From Frateuria aurantia DSM 6220 (lineage in GTDB: Bacteria; Pseudomonadota; Gammaproteobacteria; Xanthomonadales; Rhodanobacteraceae): a DNA stretch of 64,000 nucleotides. The position numbers and the translations under genes were made by a program. Below the pieces are notes generated by a model. That model was not told the origin of the DNA and did not search any database. It worked only from the letters and a program-made list of their open reading frames with translations. Below, in pieces: positions 19,025-28,942 of this stretch. The stretch covers positions 3,359,110 to 3,423,109 of the forward strand of contig NC_017033.1 in the NCBI RefSeq assembly GCF_000242255.2. Direction: 5' to 3'. The stretch's first letter is position 1. The number at the start of each line of letters is the position of its first letter.

Positions 19025-19507
19025 CTAGAAGCCGGCCAGAAGTTTTTTGAGCAGATGCTCGAACTGCCTGATCTCGGCCGCATCCAGCGTTTCCGTGAAA
19101 CGATCCAGCAGCACGCAGACCTTGGGCAGGATCTCCCGTATCGAGCGCTTGCCATGCTCGGTCAGATGCAGCAGCACCTTGCGCCGGTCATGAGCGTCGA
19201 CTTCGCGCTCGATCAGGCCCTTGCCGACCAGACCGTTGGCCAGCCGAGTGATATTGGCCGATTTCTCGCCGATGGCATCGCCCAGTTCCGAAGGAAACAT
19301 CGCGTAGTCCGGGGTGCCGAACATCATGGCCAGAATGTTGTATTCGGGATTGGTCAGCCCGAAGTCGCGCAAGATGGCGTTGGCGCCATCATGCAGCGAC
19401 TTGTGCAATACCCGGGTCAGCCGCACCACCGAGGCGCGCTCACGCGGAAACGCCGGGAAGCGCGCCTCCGTAAGTGCAAGGCGCTGCTCGACAGACTGCA
19501 GATTCAT
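19025..19507 (-). CDS. MarR-family regulator of the adjacent efflux operon
   Basis: A 160-residue winged-helix protein. The HTH segment (LGDAIGEKSANITRLANGLVGKGLIER) and wing (DAHDRRKVLLHLTEHGKRSI) are clear MarR features. It is the first gene of the efflux operon and probably autorepresses it, with derepression by an aromatic ligand, as is usual for MarR genes joined to aaeB-like pumps. A promoter with an overlapping palindrome lies just upstream. Confidence 0.93.
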   Translation of the reverse strand: MNLQSVEQRLALTEARFPAFPRERASVVRLTRVLHKSLHDGANAILRDFGLTNPEYNILAMMFGTPDYAMFPSELGDAIGEKSANITRLANGLVGKGLIEREVDAHDRRKVLLHLTEHGKRSIREILPKVCVLLDRFTETLDAAEIRQFEHLLKKLLAGF

Positions 19508-19554
19508 GAGACTCCGGATATCAGCCGACGGCGGAATCGCCGATCAGATCGAGC

Positions 19555-19593
19555 AATATACTTCAGAATTCAACTATTCAAAAGTAAAACTTT
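19555..19593 (-). promoter_or_regulatory. Promoter and probable MarR operator
   Basis: Reading the minus strand, TTTTGA (19583-19578) and TATATT (19560-19555) are 17 bases apart and lie 48 bases before the marR start. A perfect inverted repeat AAAGT-TTT-ACTTT (19581-19593) overlaps the -35 element, where a repressor would block polymerase. The region is markedly AT-rich compared with its surroundings. Confidence 0.55.
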
Positions 19594-19626
19594 AACATCC
19601 CGCACATATCTTGCAGGACGTGGAGT

Positions 19627-20055
19627 TCAGCCGCCCTTGACCGGATAGGTCTGGAAACCGCCGCCATTGTCCGCCGGTGCCGCCTCGGCCGGACTCGTCA
19701 CCGGTGAGCGGTAGCTGCCCTGCCCCGTGACCGGGCCCAGTCGCGAACCACAGCTGTAGGCCCCCCAGGGCTGCTCGCCGTCATGTGGCTGGCCCAGCGG
19801 CTTGACCGTATCGGCCGACAATTCCGAAGCCTCGTTGCGCGCCATGATTTCAAGCTCGTCGCGCACCTTGATGTCGTTCCGTGACATCGGCCCCACATGA
19901 TCGGCTACCGACACCGTCACCTTGCCGACGTAACGGCAGGCGCTGACATCGCGATTCCATGCCGTGTGCACCCGCTGCCCGCCCTCGTTCAGCTTGATGC
20001 CCCAGGTACAGGCCGTCAGGACCACCACGGATACACACCACCAGGTCTTGCTCAT
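19627..20055 (-). CDS. DUF4156 lipoprotein
   Basis: A 142-residue predicted lipoprotein with a short signal peptide ending in the lipobox LTAC (Cys16). The body (CTWGIKLNEGGQRVHTAW, then CRYVGKVTVSV and RNEASELSADTV) fits DUF4156, a family of small proteobacterial lipoproteins of unknown role. Asp15-type sorting signals are absent (residue after Cys is Thr), so outer-membrane placement is likely. It stands between the marR promoter and the terminator of the M16 peptidase gene. Confidence 0.8.
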   Translation of the reverse strand: MSKTWWCVSVVVLTACTWGIKLNEGGQRVHTAWNRDVSACRYVGKVTVSVADHVGPMSRNDIKVRDELEIMARNEASELSADTVKPLGQPHDGEQPWGAYSCGSRLGPVTGQGSYRSPVTSPAEAAPADNGGGFQTYPVKGG

Positions 20056-20072
20056 GTCACTCTCCAGGCCAC

Positions 20073-20098
20073 GAAAAACCGGGCCGGAACGGCCCGGT
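20073..20098 (-). terminator. Intrinsic terminator after the M16 peptidase gene
   Basis: On the minus strand a 9-bp stem ACCGGGCCG/CGGCCCGGT with a 3-base loop is followed by TTTTT, 28 bases after the peptidase stop. Confidence 0.9.
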
Positions 20099-20126
20099 CG
20101 CTATCGTAGCTTATTGCGCGCCAGAC

Positions 20127-22985
20127 TCAGGGCTTGCTTGTCTGAACAGGCTTGCCATCAGCATCGAGCACTTCGACCTTGCCCAGATTCAGAGCCCGCA
20201 CCGGCGCCTCGATCTGCTTGAGGTCACCGACAATCACCCAGGTCAGGGCCTGGGGATGGACCATTTCCTCGATGGCCGCCTGCGCCTGCGGTTGATGCAC
20301 GGCCTGCAGATGCTGGGCCAGGGTGGTCACATAGTCATCCGGACGGTGATACATGACATTGCCGCTGAGGGCATCGAGCACCGCGTCGGCGGTCTGATAG
20401 GCACCGGGCAGGCTGCGGATGTCATTGTCCTTGATCTTCTCCACCTCGGCCTCGGTCAGCGGATGGGCACCGATCACGCCCTGCGCTTCATGCAATACCT
20501 CGGTGATCGAGGGCGCCGTCTTGTCTGACTGTACCGGCGCATAGAACAACAGCGGGCGCTGACCGATGGCATTGATCAGGATACTGAAAGCACCGTAAGC
20601 CCAGCGCTTGTTCTCGCGCAGATTCATATTGATGCGTGAAGTGAAGGTGCCTCCGAAGGCATCGTTGGCCACTTTCAGCGCCAGATTGTTCGGTGCCAGC
20701 GTTGAAGGGGCCAGCAGGCCGGCCATCACCACCGACTGCGGCGCATCCGGCCGGTCGATCAGAAATACCCGCGGCACGGGCTGGGCCGCCACGGTGGACA
20801 GTGACTTCACCGGGACCGGACCGGCCGGCGCCTGCCAGTGGCCAAAGGCCTTGTCCAGCGCCGGGACGATCTTGGCCAGACTGGTGTCGCCCGACACCAG
20901 GATGGTGACATTGTCAGGACGCAGCCAGTGCTGCTGGAAAGCCACCAGATCAGCCGGTTGCAGCGACTGGATCGAAGCCTCCGTGCCCGATCCGGTGAAT
21001 GGCACGCCATAGGCATGGTCCGTGCCGTACAGCAAGGGCGGCAAGGTCCTCAGGGCCATCGACATCGGCTCGGTCTTCTGCTGGGCGATATTGGCCAGCC
21101 ACTGGCCGCGGACCCGCTGCATATCTCCGGCCTTGAACGCCGGCTGCAGCACCATCTCCGACAGCAGGTCCAGCGACGCCTGCAGCTGGTCATTGAGCGC
21201 GCTGAGCGAAGCATTGGACATGTCCAGACCCACGCCAAAATTGATCTGCGCCCCCAGTCGCTGCTCAGCCTCGATCACCGCGACCGAATCCCGCTTCTGC
21301 GTACTCTCGCTCATCATCCGCGAGGTAAAAGCCGCCGTGCCCAATCTGCCACCGTGGTCGGCGGCGTAACCGGCGTTGAACAGCAGCTGGACATCAGTGA
21401 CCGGAATGGCATGCCGAGCGGCCAGAATCACCTGGATGCCATTGCTCAGCCGGGCCCGTTCCACCTTGGGGAAATGCAGGCCCGGGAACTGGCTGACCAC
21501 GGGCACGCCTTTGCTGCGATCGACGGTACTGGCCGTAGTCCGATACGCAGCCTTGGCTGGCTGGATCGCCGCCGGACGTCCCGCCGCGGCCGGCAGCGGA
21601 CGAACAGCCGCATCTTCGGCCGCCAGATTCTGGGTCGCCGTCGCCGGCAGCACTTGCAAGGTGTAGCTGCCCTTGCCCAGCCAGTCCGCGGCCGCCTGCT
21701 TCAGATCCGCCGGCGTCGTCGCCATGGCCTGCTGCAGATCCTTGCGGAAAGCTTCCGGATCATGGCGATAGACCTGGCCTTCGGCCAGGAAAAAGCCTTG
21801 CTGGGTGACATCGTCCAGCTGCCGGATGGTATTGGCCCGCATCTGGATCTTGGCACGGGCCAGCTCATCGGCGGTCGGCCCCTCGCGCAGGAAGGCCTTG
21901 ATCACCTCCTCGATCACCGCCTCGACCCGGGCCGGGTCCACGCCTTTCTTCACATCGGCCTGGATCTGCACCTGGCTGGCCAGCGCGAACGGTGAAATGC
22001 TGGCTGACACGTCATCGACCAGGTGATCCTGATAGACCAGCCGCTGATAAAGCCTTGAAGTCCTGCCGCCGCCCAGTATCGTGGTGGCCAGATCCAGATC
22101 AATCGCCGGCCGGGTTCCCAGCTGCGGCACTACCCAGGTACGGATGATCCGTGGCTGGGCGACATGATCATGCTGAATGCCGTGCCGGTCACCGGCCAGC
22201 GGCGTGATCCAGGGCTGCTGACGCGCCACCGGCGGGCCGGCCGGAATATCGCCGAAATAGCGCTCGGCCTCGCTCCGTGCCTGGGCCGGCGTGATATCGC
22301 CGGACAGCACCAGGGTGGTATTGGCGGCACCATAATTGGCATGGAACCAGCCTTTCACATCGGCCAGCGAGGCGGCATTCAGATCCTTCATCGAGCCGAT
22401 GGTGTCATGGGCATAAGGATGATTGGCCGGCAAGGTATTGGACAGGATGTTCTGGTCCACCCGGCCATAAGGGCGGTTCTCGCCCTGGCGCTTTTCGTTC
22501 TGCACCACACCGCGCTGGGTATCGAGCTCTTTCTGCCCGATCGCCCCCAGCAGGTGGCCCATCCGGTCCGATTCCATCCACAAGGCCATGTCCAGCGCAG
22601 TGGTGGGTACGGTCTCGAAATAATTGGTGCGATCGAACCAGGTCGTGCCGTTCATATTGGTCGCACCGACCTGCTCGAACGGCTGGAAGTAGGTGCCTGG
22701 ATGATGCTCGGAACCGGAGAACATCAGGTGCTCGAACAGATGCGCAAAGCCGGTCTTGCCGGCCGGCTCATCGGCTGAACCGATGTGATACCAGATCCCG
22801 ACCGCCACCACCGGTGCCTTGTGATCCTCATGCACCACTACGGTCAGCCCGTTGGGCAATACGAACCGCGTGTAATCGAGCTTGGGCAGCGCCCCCTCCC
22901 CGCTGGCCGCCAGCAGTCCCATCGGTACCAGTGCCATTGCACCGGCGAACAGGCGCATCCAGAGCGTATTCCTGCGAAACCCCAT
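20127..22985 (-). CDS. M16 family zinc metallopeptidase, two-domain, exported
   Basis: A 952-residue insulinase-type protease with a signal peptide ([19 protein letters not shown]) and thus probably periplasmic. The inverted zinc motif HLFEH (HxxEH) is at residues 82-86, followed by the usual Glu in [16 protein letters not shown]. The second M16 half (from about residue 490) lacks an HxxEH (the region reads [17 protein letters not shown]), as in active/inactive paired M16 proteins. The start at 22985 has GGGGAG upstream; the frame continues open to 23081 but that stretch is not conserved-looking. A strong terminator follows. Confidence 0.92.
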   Translation of the reverse strand: MGFRRNTLWMRLFAGAMALVPMGLLAASGEGALPKLDYTRFVLPNGLTVVVHEDHKAPVVAVGIWYHIGSADEPAGKTGFAHLFEHLMFSGSEHHPGTYFQPFEQVGATNMNGTTWFDRTNYFETVPTTALDMALWMESDRMGHLLGAIGQKELDTQRGVVQNEKRQGENRPYGRVDQNILSNTLPANHPYAHDTIGSMKDLNAASLADVKGWFHANYGAANTTLVLSGDITPAQARSEAERYFGDIPAGPPVARQQPWITPLAGDRHGIQHDHVAQPRIIRTWVVPQLGTRPAIDLDLATTILGGGRTSRLYQRLVYQDHLVDDVSASISPFALASQVQIQADVKKGVDPARVEAVIEEVIKAFLREGPTADELARAKIQMRANTIRQLDDVTQQGFFLAEGQVYRHDPEAFRKDLQQAMATTPADLKQAAADWLGKGSYTLQVLPATATQNLAAEDAAVRPLPAAAGRPAAIQPAKAAYRTTASTVDRSKGVPVVSQFPGLHFPKVERARLSNGIQVILAARHAIPVTDVQLLFNAGYAADHGGRLGTAAFTSRMMSESTQKRDSVAVIEAEQRLGAQINFGVGLDMSNASLSALNDQLQASLDLLSEMVLQPAFKAGDMQRVRGQWLANIAQQKTEPMSMALRTLPPLLYGTDHAYGVPFTGSGTEASIQSLQPADLVAFQQHWLRPDNVTILVSGDTSLAKIVPALDKAFGHWQAPAGPVPVKSLSTVAAQPVPRVFLIDRPDAPQSVVMAGLLAPSTLAPNNLALKVANDAFGGTFTSRINMNLRENKRWAYGAFSILINAIGQRPLLFYAPVQSDKTAPSITEVLHEAQGVIGAHPLTEAEVEKIKDNDIRSLPGAYQTADAVLDALSGNVMYHRPDDYVTTLAQHLQAVHQPQAQAAIEEMVHPQALTWVIVGDLKQIEAPVRALNLGKVEVLDADGKPVQTSKP

Positions 22986-23108
22986 ATCACTTCTCCCCAA
23001 AAGTGTGCATCGCCGACAGCGACGCTGCAGCCTAGCCCAAAGCGCAGCCTGCGGCAAAGTGCCTTTGCGGGCGCTGGGCAAACGCCTGAATCAGGCGATA
23101 ATGAGGGC

Positions 23109-23573
23109 ATGATCCATGTGATTCTGTTCCAGCCTGAAATCCCCCCGAATACCGGCAACGTGATCCGCCTGTGCGCGAATACCGGCGCCTCGCTGCATCT
23201 GATCGAACCGCTGGGCTTCGAGCTGGACGATACCCGTCTGAAGCGCGCCGGTCTTGACTACCACGAGTATGCCCGGGTCCGCCGCCATCCCGACCTGGCC
23301 AGCTGCCTGCTCGAACTTGGCCAGCCGCGGGTATTCGCCCTCACCACCCGTGGCCAGCGCCGACCCACCGAGGTGGCTTTCGCTGCCGGTGATGCCCTGC
23401 TGTTCGGGCGTGAAACCGCCGGGCTGCCTCCCTCCGTGGTCGAGAGCCTGCCACCCGATCAGCGTCTGCGCCTGCCCATGCAGGCCTCCAGTCGCAGCCT
23501 GAATCTGTCCAATGCCGTCGCCGTGACCGTCTACGAGGCCTGGCGGCAGCTGGGCTTTGACGGCGCCGCCTGA
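23109..23573 (+). CDS. trmL: tRNA (cytidine(34)-2'-O)-methyltransferase TrmL
   Basis: A SPOUT methyltransferase that 2'-O-methylates the wobble base of tRNA-Leu isoacceptors. The 154-residue protein shows all three knot motifs: [31 protein letters not shown], and the C-terminal [24 protein letters not shown]. The start [10 protein letters not shown] at 23109 gives normal length; an upstream in-frame extension lies antisense to the M16 gene and is spurious. Confidence 0.96.
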   Translation: MIHVILFQPEIPPNTGNVIRLCANTGASLHLIEPLGFELDDTRLKRAGLDYHEYARVRRHPDLASCLLELGQPRVFALTTRGQRRPTEVAFAAGDALLFGRETAGLPPSVVESLPPDQRLRLPMQASSRSLNLSNAVAVTVYEAWRQLGFDGAA

Positions 23574-23673
23574 TGGCTGCCGGGCCCGGCCTCTTTCGCC
23601 CCTTTCTGCTGCGGGCGGCCGCGCCCGCCTGTTTGATACGCACCGGCCGGGCCGGCATGACTACAATACGCCC

Positions 23674-24336
23674 ATGACTGAAGCGACGCCTCTCCTTACC
23701 CTGCCGCGCCCCTTGCGCCGGATCGCGGCTCATACGCTCAAGCTGGTGCTCAATCAGGCACTGGCACTGGATCCGCAGACCCGGCAGCGCCTGCGTGGAC
23801 TCGATGGCAGAATGCTGCAGGTGCATCTGACTGGCCCGGAACTGACCTTGGTCATCGCCGTGGAAGACGGCCTGATCGACATCCGGCCCGCTCACGACGA
23901 CAGCGATCTGCGGATCTCCGCCACGCCCGGCAGCCTGCTGGCCATGGCTGTGCGCCGGATCAGCGGCCATATGGACGAGGCCGCTGTCGGCGGCAAGGTC
24001 GATATCGCCGGCGATGCCGAACTGGCTCGGCGGCTGGAGCGGCTGATGAGCCAGTATTCGGCCGATACCGAAGCCGCGATGAGCCAGCGTTTCGGCAATG
24101 TCATCGGCGTCCCGCTGGCCCAGGCACTGGCACGGGCCCGCGAGGCCTTGCGTCGACACGGCCGCAACTCGGTCGAGGACAGTGCCGCCTGGTTGCGCGA
24201 GGAATCGCGGCTCAGCATCGCGCCCGGCGAAATGGACCGGTTTCTGGATCAGGTCGACCTGCTGCGTGAACGCAGTGAACGCTTCGAGGCCCGCTATGAA
24301 CGTGTGCGCCGCCAATTGCAGGAGGCCCGCTCGTGA
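23674..24336 (+). CDS. ubiJ: Ubiquinone biosynthesis accessory factor UbiJ (SCP2 domain)
   Basis: A 220-residue SCP2-type lipid-binding protein that scaffolds the ubiquinone-biosynthesis complex with UbiK. The SCP2 domain occupies about residues 15-115, and a coiled coil follows to the C-terminus ([27 protein letters not shown]). It overlaps ubiB by four bases (GTGA), so the two are translationally coupled, the standard ubiJ-ubiB order. ubiE is not in the window. Confidence 0.93.
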   Translation: MTEATPLLTLPRPLRRIAAHTLKLVLNQALALDPQTRQRLRGLDGRMLQVHLTGPELTLVIAVEDGLIDIRPAHDDSDLRISATPGSLLAMAVRRISGHMDEAAVGGKVDIAGDAELARRLERLMSQYSADTEAAMSQRFGNVIGVPLAQALARAREALRRHGRNSVEDSAAWLREESRLSIAPGEMDRFLDQVDLLRERSERFEARYERVRRQLQEARS

Positions 24337-25991
24337 AGTCGCTGCGCATTTTCTCCGGTTTGTTGCGCTTCGGCATGGTGTTGCTGCGCTACCGTCTCGA
24401 TGAGTTGTTCGACGTGGTGCGTCCGTTTCGCCCGTTGAAACTGATCCGCCCCCTGCTGCCGCGTCCGCGCAGTGATCTGCGCAGCCTCTCGCGCGGTGTC
24501 CGTCTGCGTCTGGCCTTTGCCGAACTGGGACCGATCTTTGTCAAGGCCGGTCAGGTCTTGTCGACCCGGCGTGACCTGGTACCGGACGACATCGCCAACG
24601 AACTGGCGCTGCTGCAGGACCAGGTGCCGCCCTTCGACGGCCAGCTGGCCCAGGCCCAGATCGAGTCCGAGCTGAAGGCCCCGGTCAGCGAATTGTTTGC
24701 CAGCTTCGATCTGAAGCCGCTGGCCTCGGCCTCGATTGCCCAGGTCCATGCCGTGACCCTGCTTGATGGCGAAGAGGCCGTGGTCAAGGTACTGCGCCCG
24801 GGCATCGAGAAGCAGATCAACCGTGATCTGGGCCTGCTGCACTCTTTGGGTGAAATCGCCCAGCGCTGGTTGCCCAACTCCGACAAGATCCGCCCCCTGG
24901 AAGTGGTCCAGGAAATCGAGAAAATGCTGGAAAACGAGTTGGATCTGCAGCGCGAGGCGGCCAGTGCCAGCCTGCTGCGGCGCAACTTCGAAAGCGGCGT
25001 CGATCTTTACGTGCCCAGGATCTACTGGGATCTGACCGGCACCCGGGTGATGACCCAGGAGCGGGTCCGCGGCATCAGCTCCGATGACATCCTGGCCATC
25101 GATGCCGCCGGCGTCGACCGCAAACAGCTGGCGGCCAAGGGCGTGCGGGTGTTCTACGAACAGGTGTTCCGCGACAATTTCTTCCACGCCGATGCCCATC
25201 CGGGCAATATCTGGGTCGATCCCACCCGCATCGAGGAGCCGCGTTTCATCGCGCTGGACTTCGGCATCATGGGATCGCTGCCGGAAAAGGATCAATACTG
25301 GCTGGCGCAGAACTTCATCGCCATGTTCGAGCGCGACTACGCCCGCATCGCGCATCTGCACGTCGCCTCCGGCTGGATGCCGGCCTCGATCCGGCTGGAC
25401 GAGCTGGAAGCCGCGGTCCGTACCGTCTGCGAGCCCTATTTCACCCGCCCGCTCTCCCAGATCTCCATCGCCGAGCTGGTGGTGAAGATGTTCCAGGTCG
25501 CGCGCCGCTTCCAGCTGACCTTGCAGCCACAGCTGATCCTGCTGCAGAAGACCTTGCTGAACATCGAGGGCGTGGGCCGCATTCTGGATCCCGAAATCGA
25601 CATCTGGGCGGTGGCCCATCCGGTGCTGAAGCAGATCCTCAAGGATCGCTACAACCCGGCACGCACTCTGAAAGTGGTGCGCCGCCAGCTTCCCGAATGG
25701 CTGCATACCGCGCCGCAGATGCCGGCACTGGTCCGCGAGTGGCTGCAGCAAGGTGTCAACGGCAGCGCGGAACTGGCCGCCGCCCAGCTGCTGGTCAAGC
25801 AACAGCAGGAACTGGCCCGCCGCCAGCAACGGCTGCTGGCAGGCAGCCTGCTGGGCTTTTGCCTGCTGATCACCGCGGCCCTGCTGTTTATTGCCGGTCA
25901 TACCAGTGACTGGCCCTGGGCCTTCGGCCTTGCCGGCCTGATCAGCTTTGCCTGGGGATGGCCGCGCCCGCGAGGCCCCGGCCAAGGCTGA
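24333..25991 (+). CDS. ubiB: Ubiquinone biosynthesis protein UbiB (atypical kinase/ATPase)
   Basis: An ADCK-family ATPase needed for ubiquinone synthesis. The 552-residue protein has the hallmark KxGQ motif ([16 protein letters not shown]), the Ala-rich loop [11 protein letters not shown], the catalytic [12 protein letters not shown] and the DFG-type ALDFGIMG. Two C-terminal membrane helices (from [22 protein letters not shown]) end the protein. The start is a GTG overlapping the ubiJ stop. Confidence 0.96.
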   Translation: MKSLRIFSGLLRFGMVLLRYRLDELFDVVRPFRPLKLIRPLLPRPRSDLRSLSRGVRLRLAFAELGPIFVKAGQVLSTRRDLVPDDIANELALLQDQVPPFDGQLAQAQIESELKAPVSELFASFDLKPLASASIAQVHAVTLLDGEEAVVKVLRPGIEKQINRDLGLLHSLGEIAQRWLPNSDKIRPLEVVQEIEKMLENELDLQREAASASLLRRNFESGVDLYVPRIYWDLTGTRVMTQERVRGISSDDILAIDAAGVDRKQLAAKGVRVFYEQVFRDNFFHADAHPGNIWVDPTRIEEPRFIALDFGIMGSLPEKDQYWLAQNFIAMFERDYARIAHLHVASGWMPASIRLDELEAAVRTVCEPYFTRPLSQISIAELVVKMFQVARRFQLTLQPQLILLQKTLLNIEGVGRILDPEIDIWAVAHPVLKQILKDRYNPARTLKVVRRQLPEWLHTAPQMPALVREWLQQGVNGSAELAAAQLLVKQQQELARRQQRLLAGSLLGFCLLITAALLFIAGHTSDWPWAFGLAGLISFAWGWPRPRGPGQG

Positions 25992-26188
25992 GACCTGCCG
26001 CCAGTCCGGCATGATGATCGGGCCGGTCCCTGCCAGGGGCCGGCCCGATCCACTCACGGGCCAGCGCCGACAGCGCGCCGCTGTCATACCAGTCTGCCCG
26101 GCATCACAACCTCCGTCCCGGTCACCAAGTCAGCGCCTTGGGTTGCCTCCTCAACATCGCTTTTACTTCAGATTTCACGCGAGTCCCG

Positions 26189-26962
26189 ATGACCCTGGAA
26201 ATTGTCTACGACGATGGCGACCTGATCGCGGTCAACAAACCCGCCGGCCTGGTCGTGCACCGTTCCAACTATGTCGGCCCCAGCGAGGCCTATCTGGTCG
26301 ACCTGCTGCGCGAGCAACTGGGCGGTTCGATCTCGCTGGCCCATCGACTGGACCGGGCCACAAGCGGCCTGCTGCTGGCCACCCGCAGCAGTGCCATGGC
26401 CGCCGCCATGGGCGAGCAGTTCATGGACCGGGAGGTGCGCAAGCAATACCTGGCCGTCTGCCGTGGCTGGCCCGAGCCGACCGAAGGCGAAGTCGACTAT
26501 CCCCTGCCCGGCGCCCGTGAAACCGGTCCACGCCGCGAGGCCCGTACCGGCTACCGGAGGCTGGGCGAAATCGAGGTGCCGATCGCCCTGGGCCGCTATC
26601 CGCAACAGCGCTATGCGCTGGTGCTGGCCTCGCCGCATACCGGCCGCTTCCACCAGATCCGCAAGCATCTGGCCCATATCCACCACCCCATCATCGGTGA
26701 CAGCCAGCACGGCCGCGGCGATCACAACCGGCTGTACAAGCAGTACTTCCAGTGCCATCGCATGCTGCTTCATGCCTGGCGCCTGCAGTTCCGCCATCCC
26801 TTGAGGCAGCAACTGATCGAGCTGGAAGCCCCGCTGGATGCCGACTTCAGTGCCATCCTGCAGCGCTTCGAATGGAGCCTGCCTGCCGTTACCATGCCCC
26901 CATGCTTACCATCAGCCGATCCATCCATATCCCCGAATCCGAGCTCGTCGAACGCTTCCTGA
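26189..26962 (+). CDS. truC: RluA-family pseudouridine synthase, TruC-like
   Basis: Converts a uridine to pseudouridine in RNA; the sequence best fits TruC, which modifies U65 of tRNA. The catalytic motif HRLDRATSGLLL contains the essential Asp. The N-terminal AVNKPAGLVVHRS and the C-terminal TGRFHQIRKHLAHIHHPIIGD are family markers. The protein is 257 residues from the ATG at 26189. Its 3' end overlaps the arfB gene by 61 bases in another frame, an unusually long overlap. Confidence 0.92.
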   Translation: MTLEIVYDDGDLIAVNKPAGLVVHRSNYVGPSEAYLVDLLREQLGGSISLAHRLDRATSGLLLATRSSAMAAAMGEQFMDREVRKQYLAVCRGWPEPTEGEVDYPLPGARETGPRREARTGYRRLGEIEVPIALGRYPQQRYALVLASPHTGRFHQIRKHLAHIHHPIIGDSQHGRGDHNRLYKQYFQCHRMLLHAWRLQFRHPLRQQLIELEAPLDADFSAILQRFEWSLPAVTMPPCLPSADPSISPNPSSSNAS

Positions 26963-27324
26963 GAGCGGACGGCCCCGGCGGGCAGCACGTCAACCGCACC
27001 GAAAGCGCGGTCGAACTGCGCTTTGACGTCATCAACTCGCCCAGTCTGCCCGAGGCTTTGCGAACCCGCGTGCTGGAGCGAGCCGACCGTCGCCTGACCG
27101 GCGAGGGGGTGCTGGTGATCCAGGCCCGCCGGTTCCGTGATCAGGCCCGCAACCGTGAAGATGCACGGGACCGGCTGGTGGAAATCATCCGCGAGGTGCT
27201 TCAGCCACCCGCCCGGCGCATCGCCACCAAGCCCACCCGCGGCTCGAAGGAACGCCGGCTGGCGGGCAAGCAGCAGCGCGGCCAGATCAAGAAAGGCCGT
27301 GGCAGGCCCGGACTGCATGACTGA
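26902..27324 (+). CDS. arfB: Alternative ribosome-rescue factor ArfB (YaeJ)
   Basis: A peptidyl-tRNA hydrolase that frees ribosomes stalled on mRNAs lacking a stop codon. The GGQ catalytic motif is in ADGPGGQHVNRTESAVELRF, and the C-terminal tail is rich in Lys/Arg (KPTRGSKERRLAGKQQRGQIKKGRGR), which inserts into the empty mRNA channel. The length of 140 residues is normal. The start lies inside the end of truC, so expression is probably coupled. Confidence 0.95.
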   Translation: MLTISRSIHIPESELVERFLRADGPGGQHVNRTESAVELRFDVINSPSLPEALRTRVLERADRRLTGEGVLVIQARRFRDQARNREDARDRLVEIIREVLQPPARRIATKPTRGSKERRLAGKQQRGQIKKGRGRPGLHD

Positions 27325-27549
27325 GCACCGCCGAGGCTGATCCGGCACGGGGGCGGCAGAGCACACCAGACCGCTCCCGTTGCAGTGCGCCATGACCAGC
27401 CCGGTCGACGGGAGGACACCGCCGCCATACCCCATCGTCCGCGCCAAACGGCCGGACATCCCTGATGATGGGCCACGGGCACCACCTGTCGGGCCTGGTG
27501 GACAAGCTGTCCGGATACACGCGCTGTCACCGCGACCCACGCCATCCCG

Positions 27550-28785
27550 CCATGCATATGTTTGGCGTGCCTATGATCTTGCGTGGTACCGCGGTCCTGC
27601 TGCCTCGCCCCGGGCTCGATGCGGCGCCGCACCTGCTGAACCCGGGCGTGCTGGCGCTGCTGGGCCGGGGTATCGCCGATATGGCCATGCCGATCTGGCG
27701 AAGCCTCGGCCTGGGCCTGCTGCTGGTCGGGCGGGTCTTGCAGCTGTGGGGCCATGCCTTTGAAGGCCGTAAGCTCGCCTTTCTGGATGATATTCAGCAA
27801 TTGCTGACCGGTCCCTTCTTCGTGGTCGCCGAAATCGGATTTCGCCTGGGCCGAGGCCAGCGACGGCTGGGCGGCCTGCAGTGCGCTGCCCTGGTCACAG
27901 GCCCCTTGCTGGGCGGGCTGCTGGTCTAAACATATCGGCTGGCAGAGCATTTTCCAGGTCAATCTGCCCCTGGGGCTGATCGCTGTCACGCCGGGACTTT
28001 GGGCCATCCCCGAACGACGCCACCCGCAAAAGGCCGCCGCTGATCAACTTGGGCCAGCCGGATCGAAACCATGCTCGCTGGCTCTACCCACTAGCCGTTT
28101 CTGCCGCCAGCCTGCTGGCTTTCGTCTGGCAGGAGCAGCGCGTGGAACCTCCTTTGCTGCCCTTGCCGCTGTTTCGCCAGCGAAGTTTCGCCCTGGCCAA
28201 TATGATCTCATTTGCCCTGGGTTTTTCGGGCTATGCCAGCCTGTTCTTTCTTTCGATCTTTCTGCAACAGACTCAGACCCACTCACCTGCCGTGCCGGGA
28301 TGCAGCTGGTACCGCAGTTCACGATGACAGCATTGAACTCGCTGCTGTTCGGCTGTTTCTTGCAACGCTTCGCGTTGCAGGCACTGATGACCGCCAGCTA
28401 CTTCCTGATGGGTTCGGACATGCTGCTGATGACCGGTTTCCAGCCACGGACCTCGACCTAGACAGAGATGGCCTGTCTGATGTTGTTGGGCTTGGGCATG
28501 GGTCTGGCCGTGCCTGCCACGAGAATGGCGGTGATGAATGCAGCGCCACCCGAACAAGCCTGCATCGCTTCGGTCACCATGAATGCCTTGCGCCAGACCG
28601 GCACGAGTATGGGGCTCGCCTTGATGGGCCGCCTGATGATCCGGCAAACCATCCGCCGGATGAGCCAGGCACTGCAGCAGGCCGGTCTGGTTGCGACAGG
28701 CTACCGGGCGGCCATGGCCAGTGGTTTCGCGCTGGCGATGGCGACGACGGGACTGGTCAGCCTGGCAGTCGCTGCAACCCTCTGA
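27550..28785 (+). pseudogene. Degraded MFS drug-efflux transporter gene (DHA2/EmrB-QacA type)
   Basis: Recognisable transporter pieces appear in order but in different frames. ALVTGPLLGGLLV ends in a TAA at 27927-27929. GWQSIFQVNLPLGLIAV continues from 27937 in another frame. WLYPLAVSAASLLAFVWQEQRVEPPLLPLPLF and LGFSGYASLFFLSIFLQQ run in a third frame from about 28060. The frame then shifts back at about 28300 (QLVPQFTMTALNSLLFG), with an in-frame TAG at 28459-28461 before AVPATRMAVMNAAPPEQ and the last helices. That is at least three frameshifts and one nonsense codon. The start is approximate; the upstream 27325-27550 shows no gene. Confidence 0.85.
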
Positions 28786-28843
28786 CGACATCGCCGCGAT
28801 TCGCAGCGCAGCGTCCGGCCACCCTGAACACTAGCGGCCCCAT

Positions 28844-28882
28844 GAAAAGCCCCCGAGCACCGGCAACGGCGCCTCAGGGGCT
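28844..28882 (-). terminator. Intrinsic terminator after the aldehyde dehydrogenase gene
   Basis: On the minus strand AGCCCCTGAG pairs with CTCGGGGGCT around a short loop and is followed by TTTTC, 60 bases past the dehydrogenase stop. Confidence 0.75.
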
Positions 28883-28942
28883 GATTCACGCTGGCGGTCC
28901 GCCCCTCGGAGGAGGGGTCGCCATCCACTCAGGCCTTGAGCC

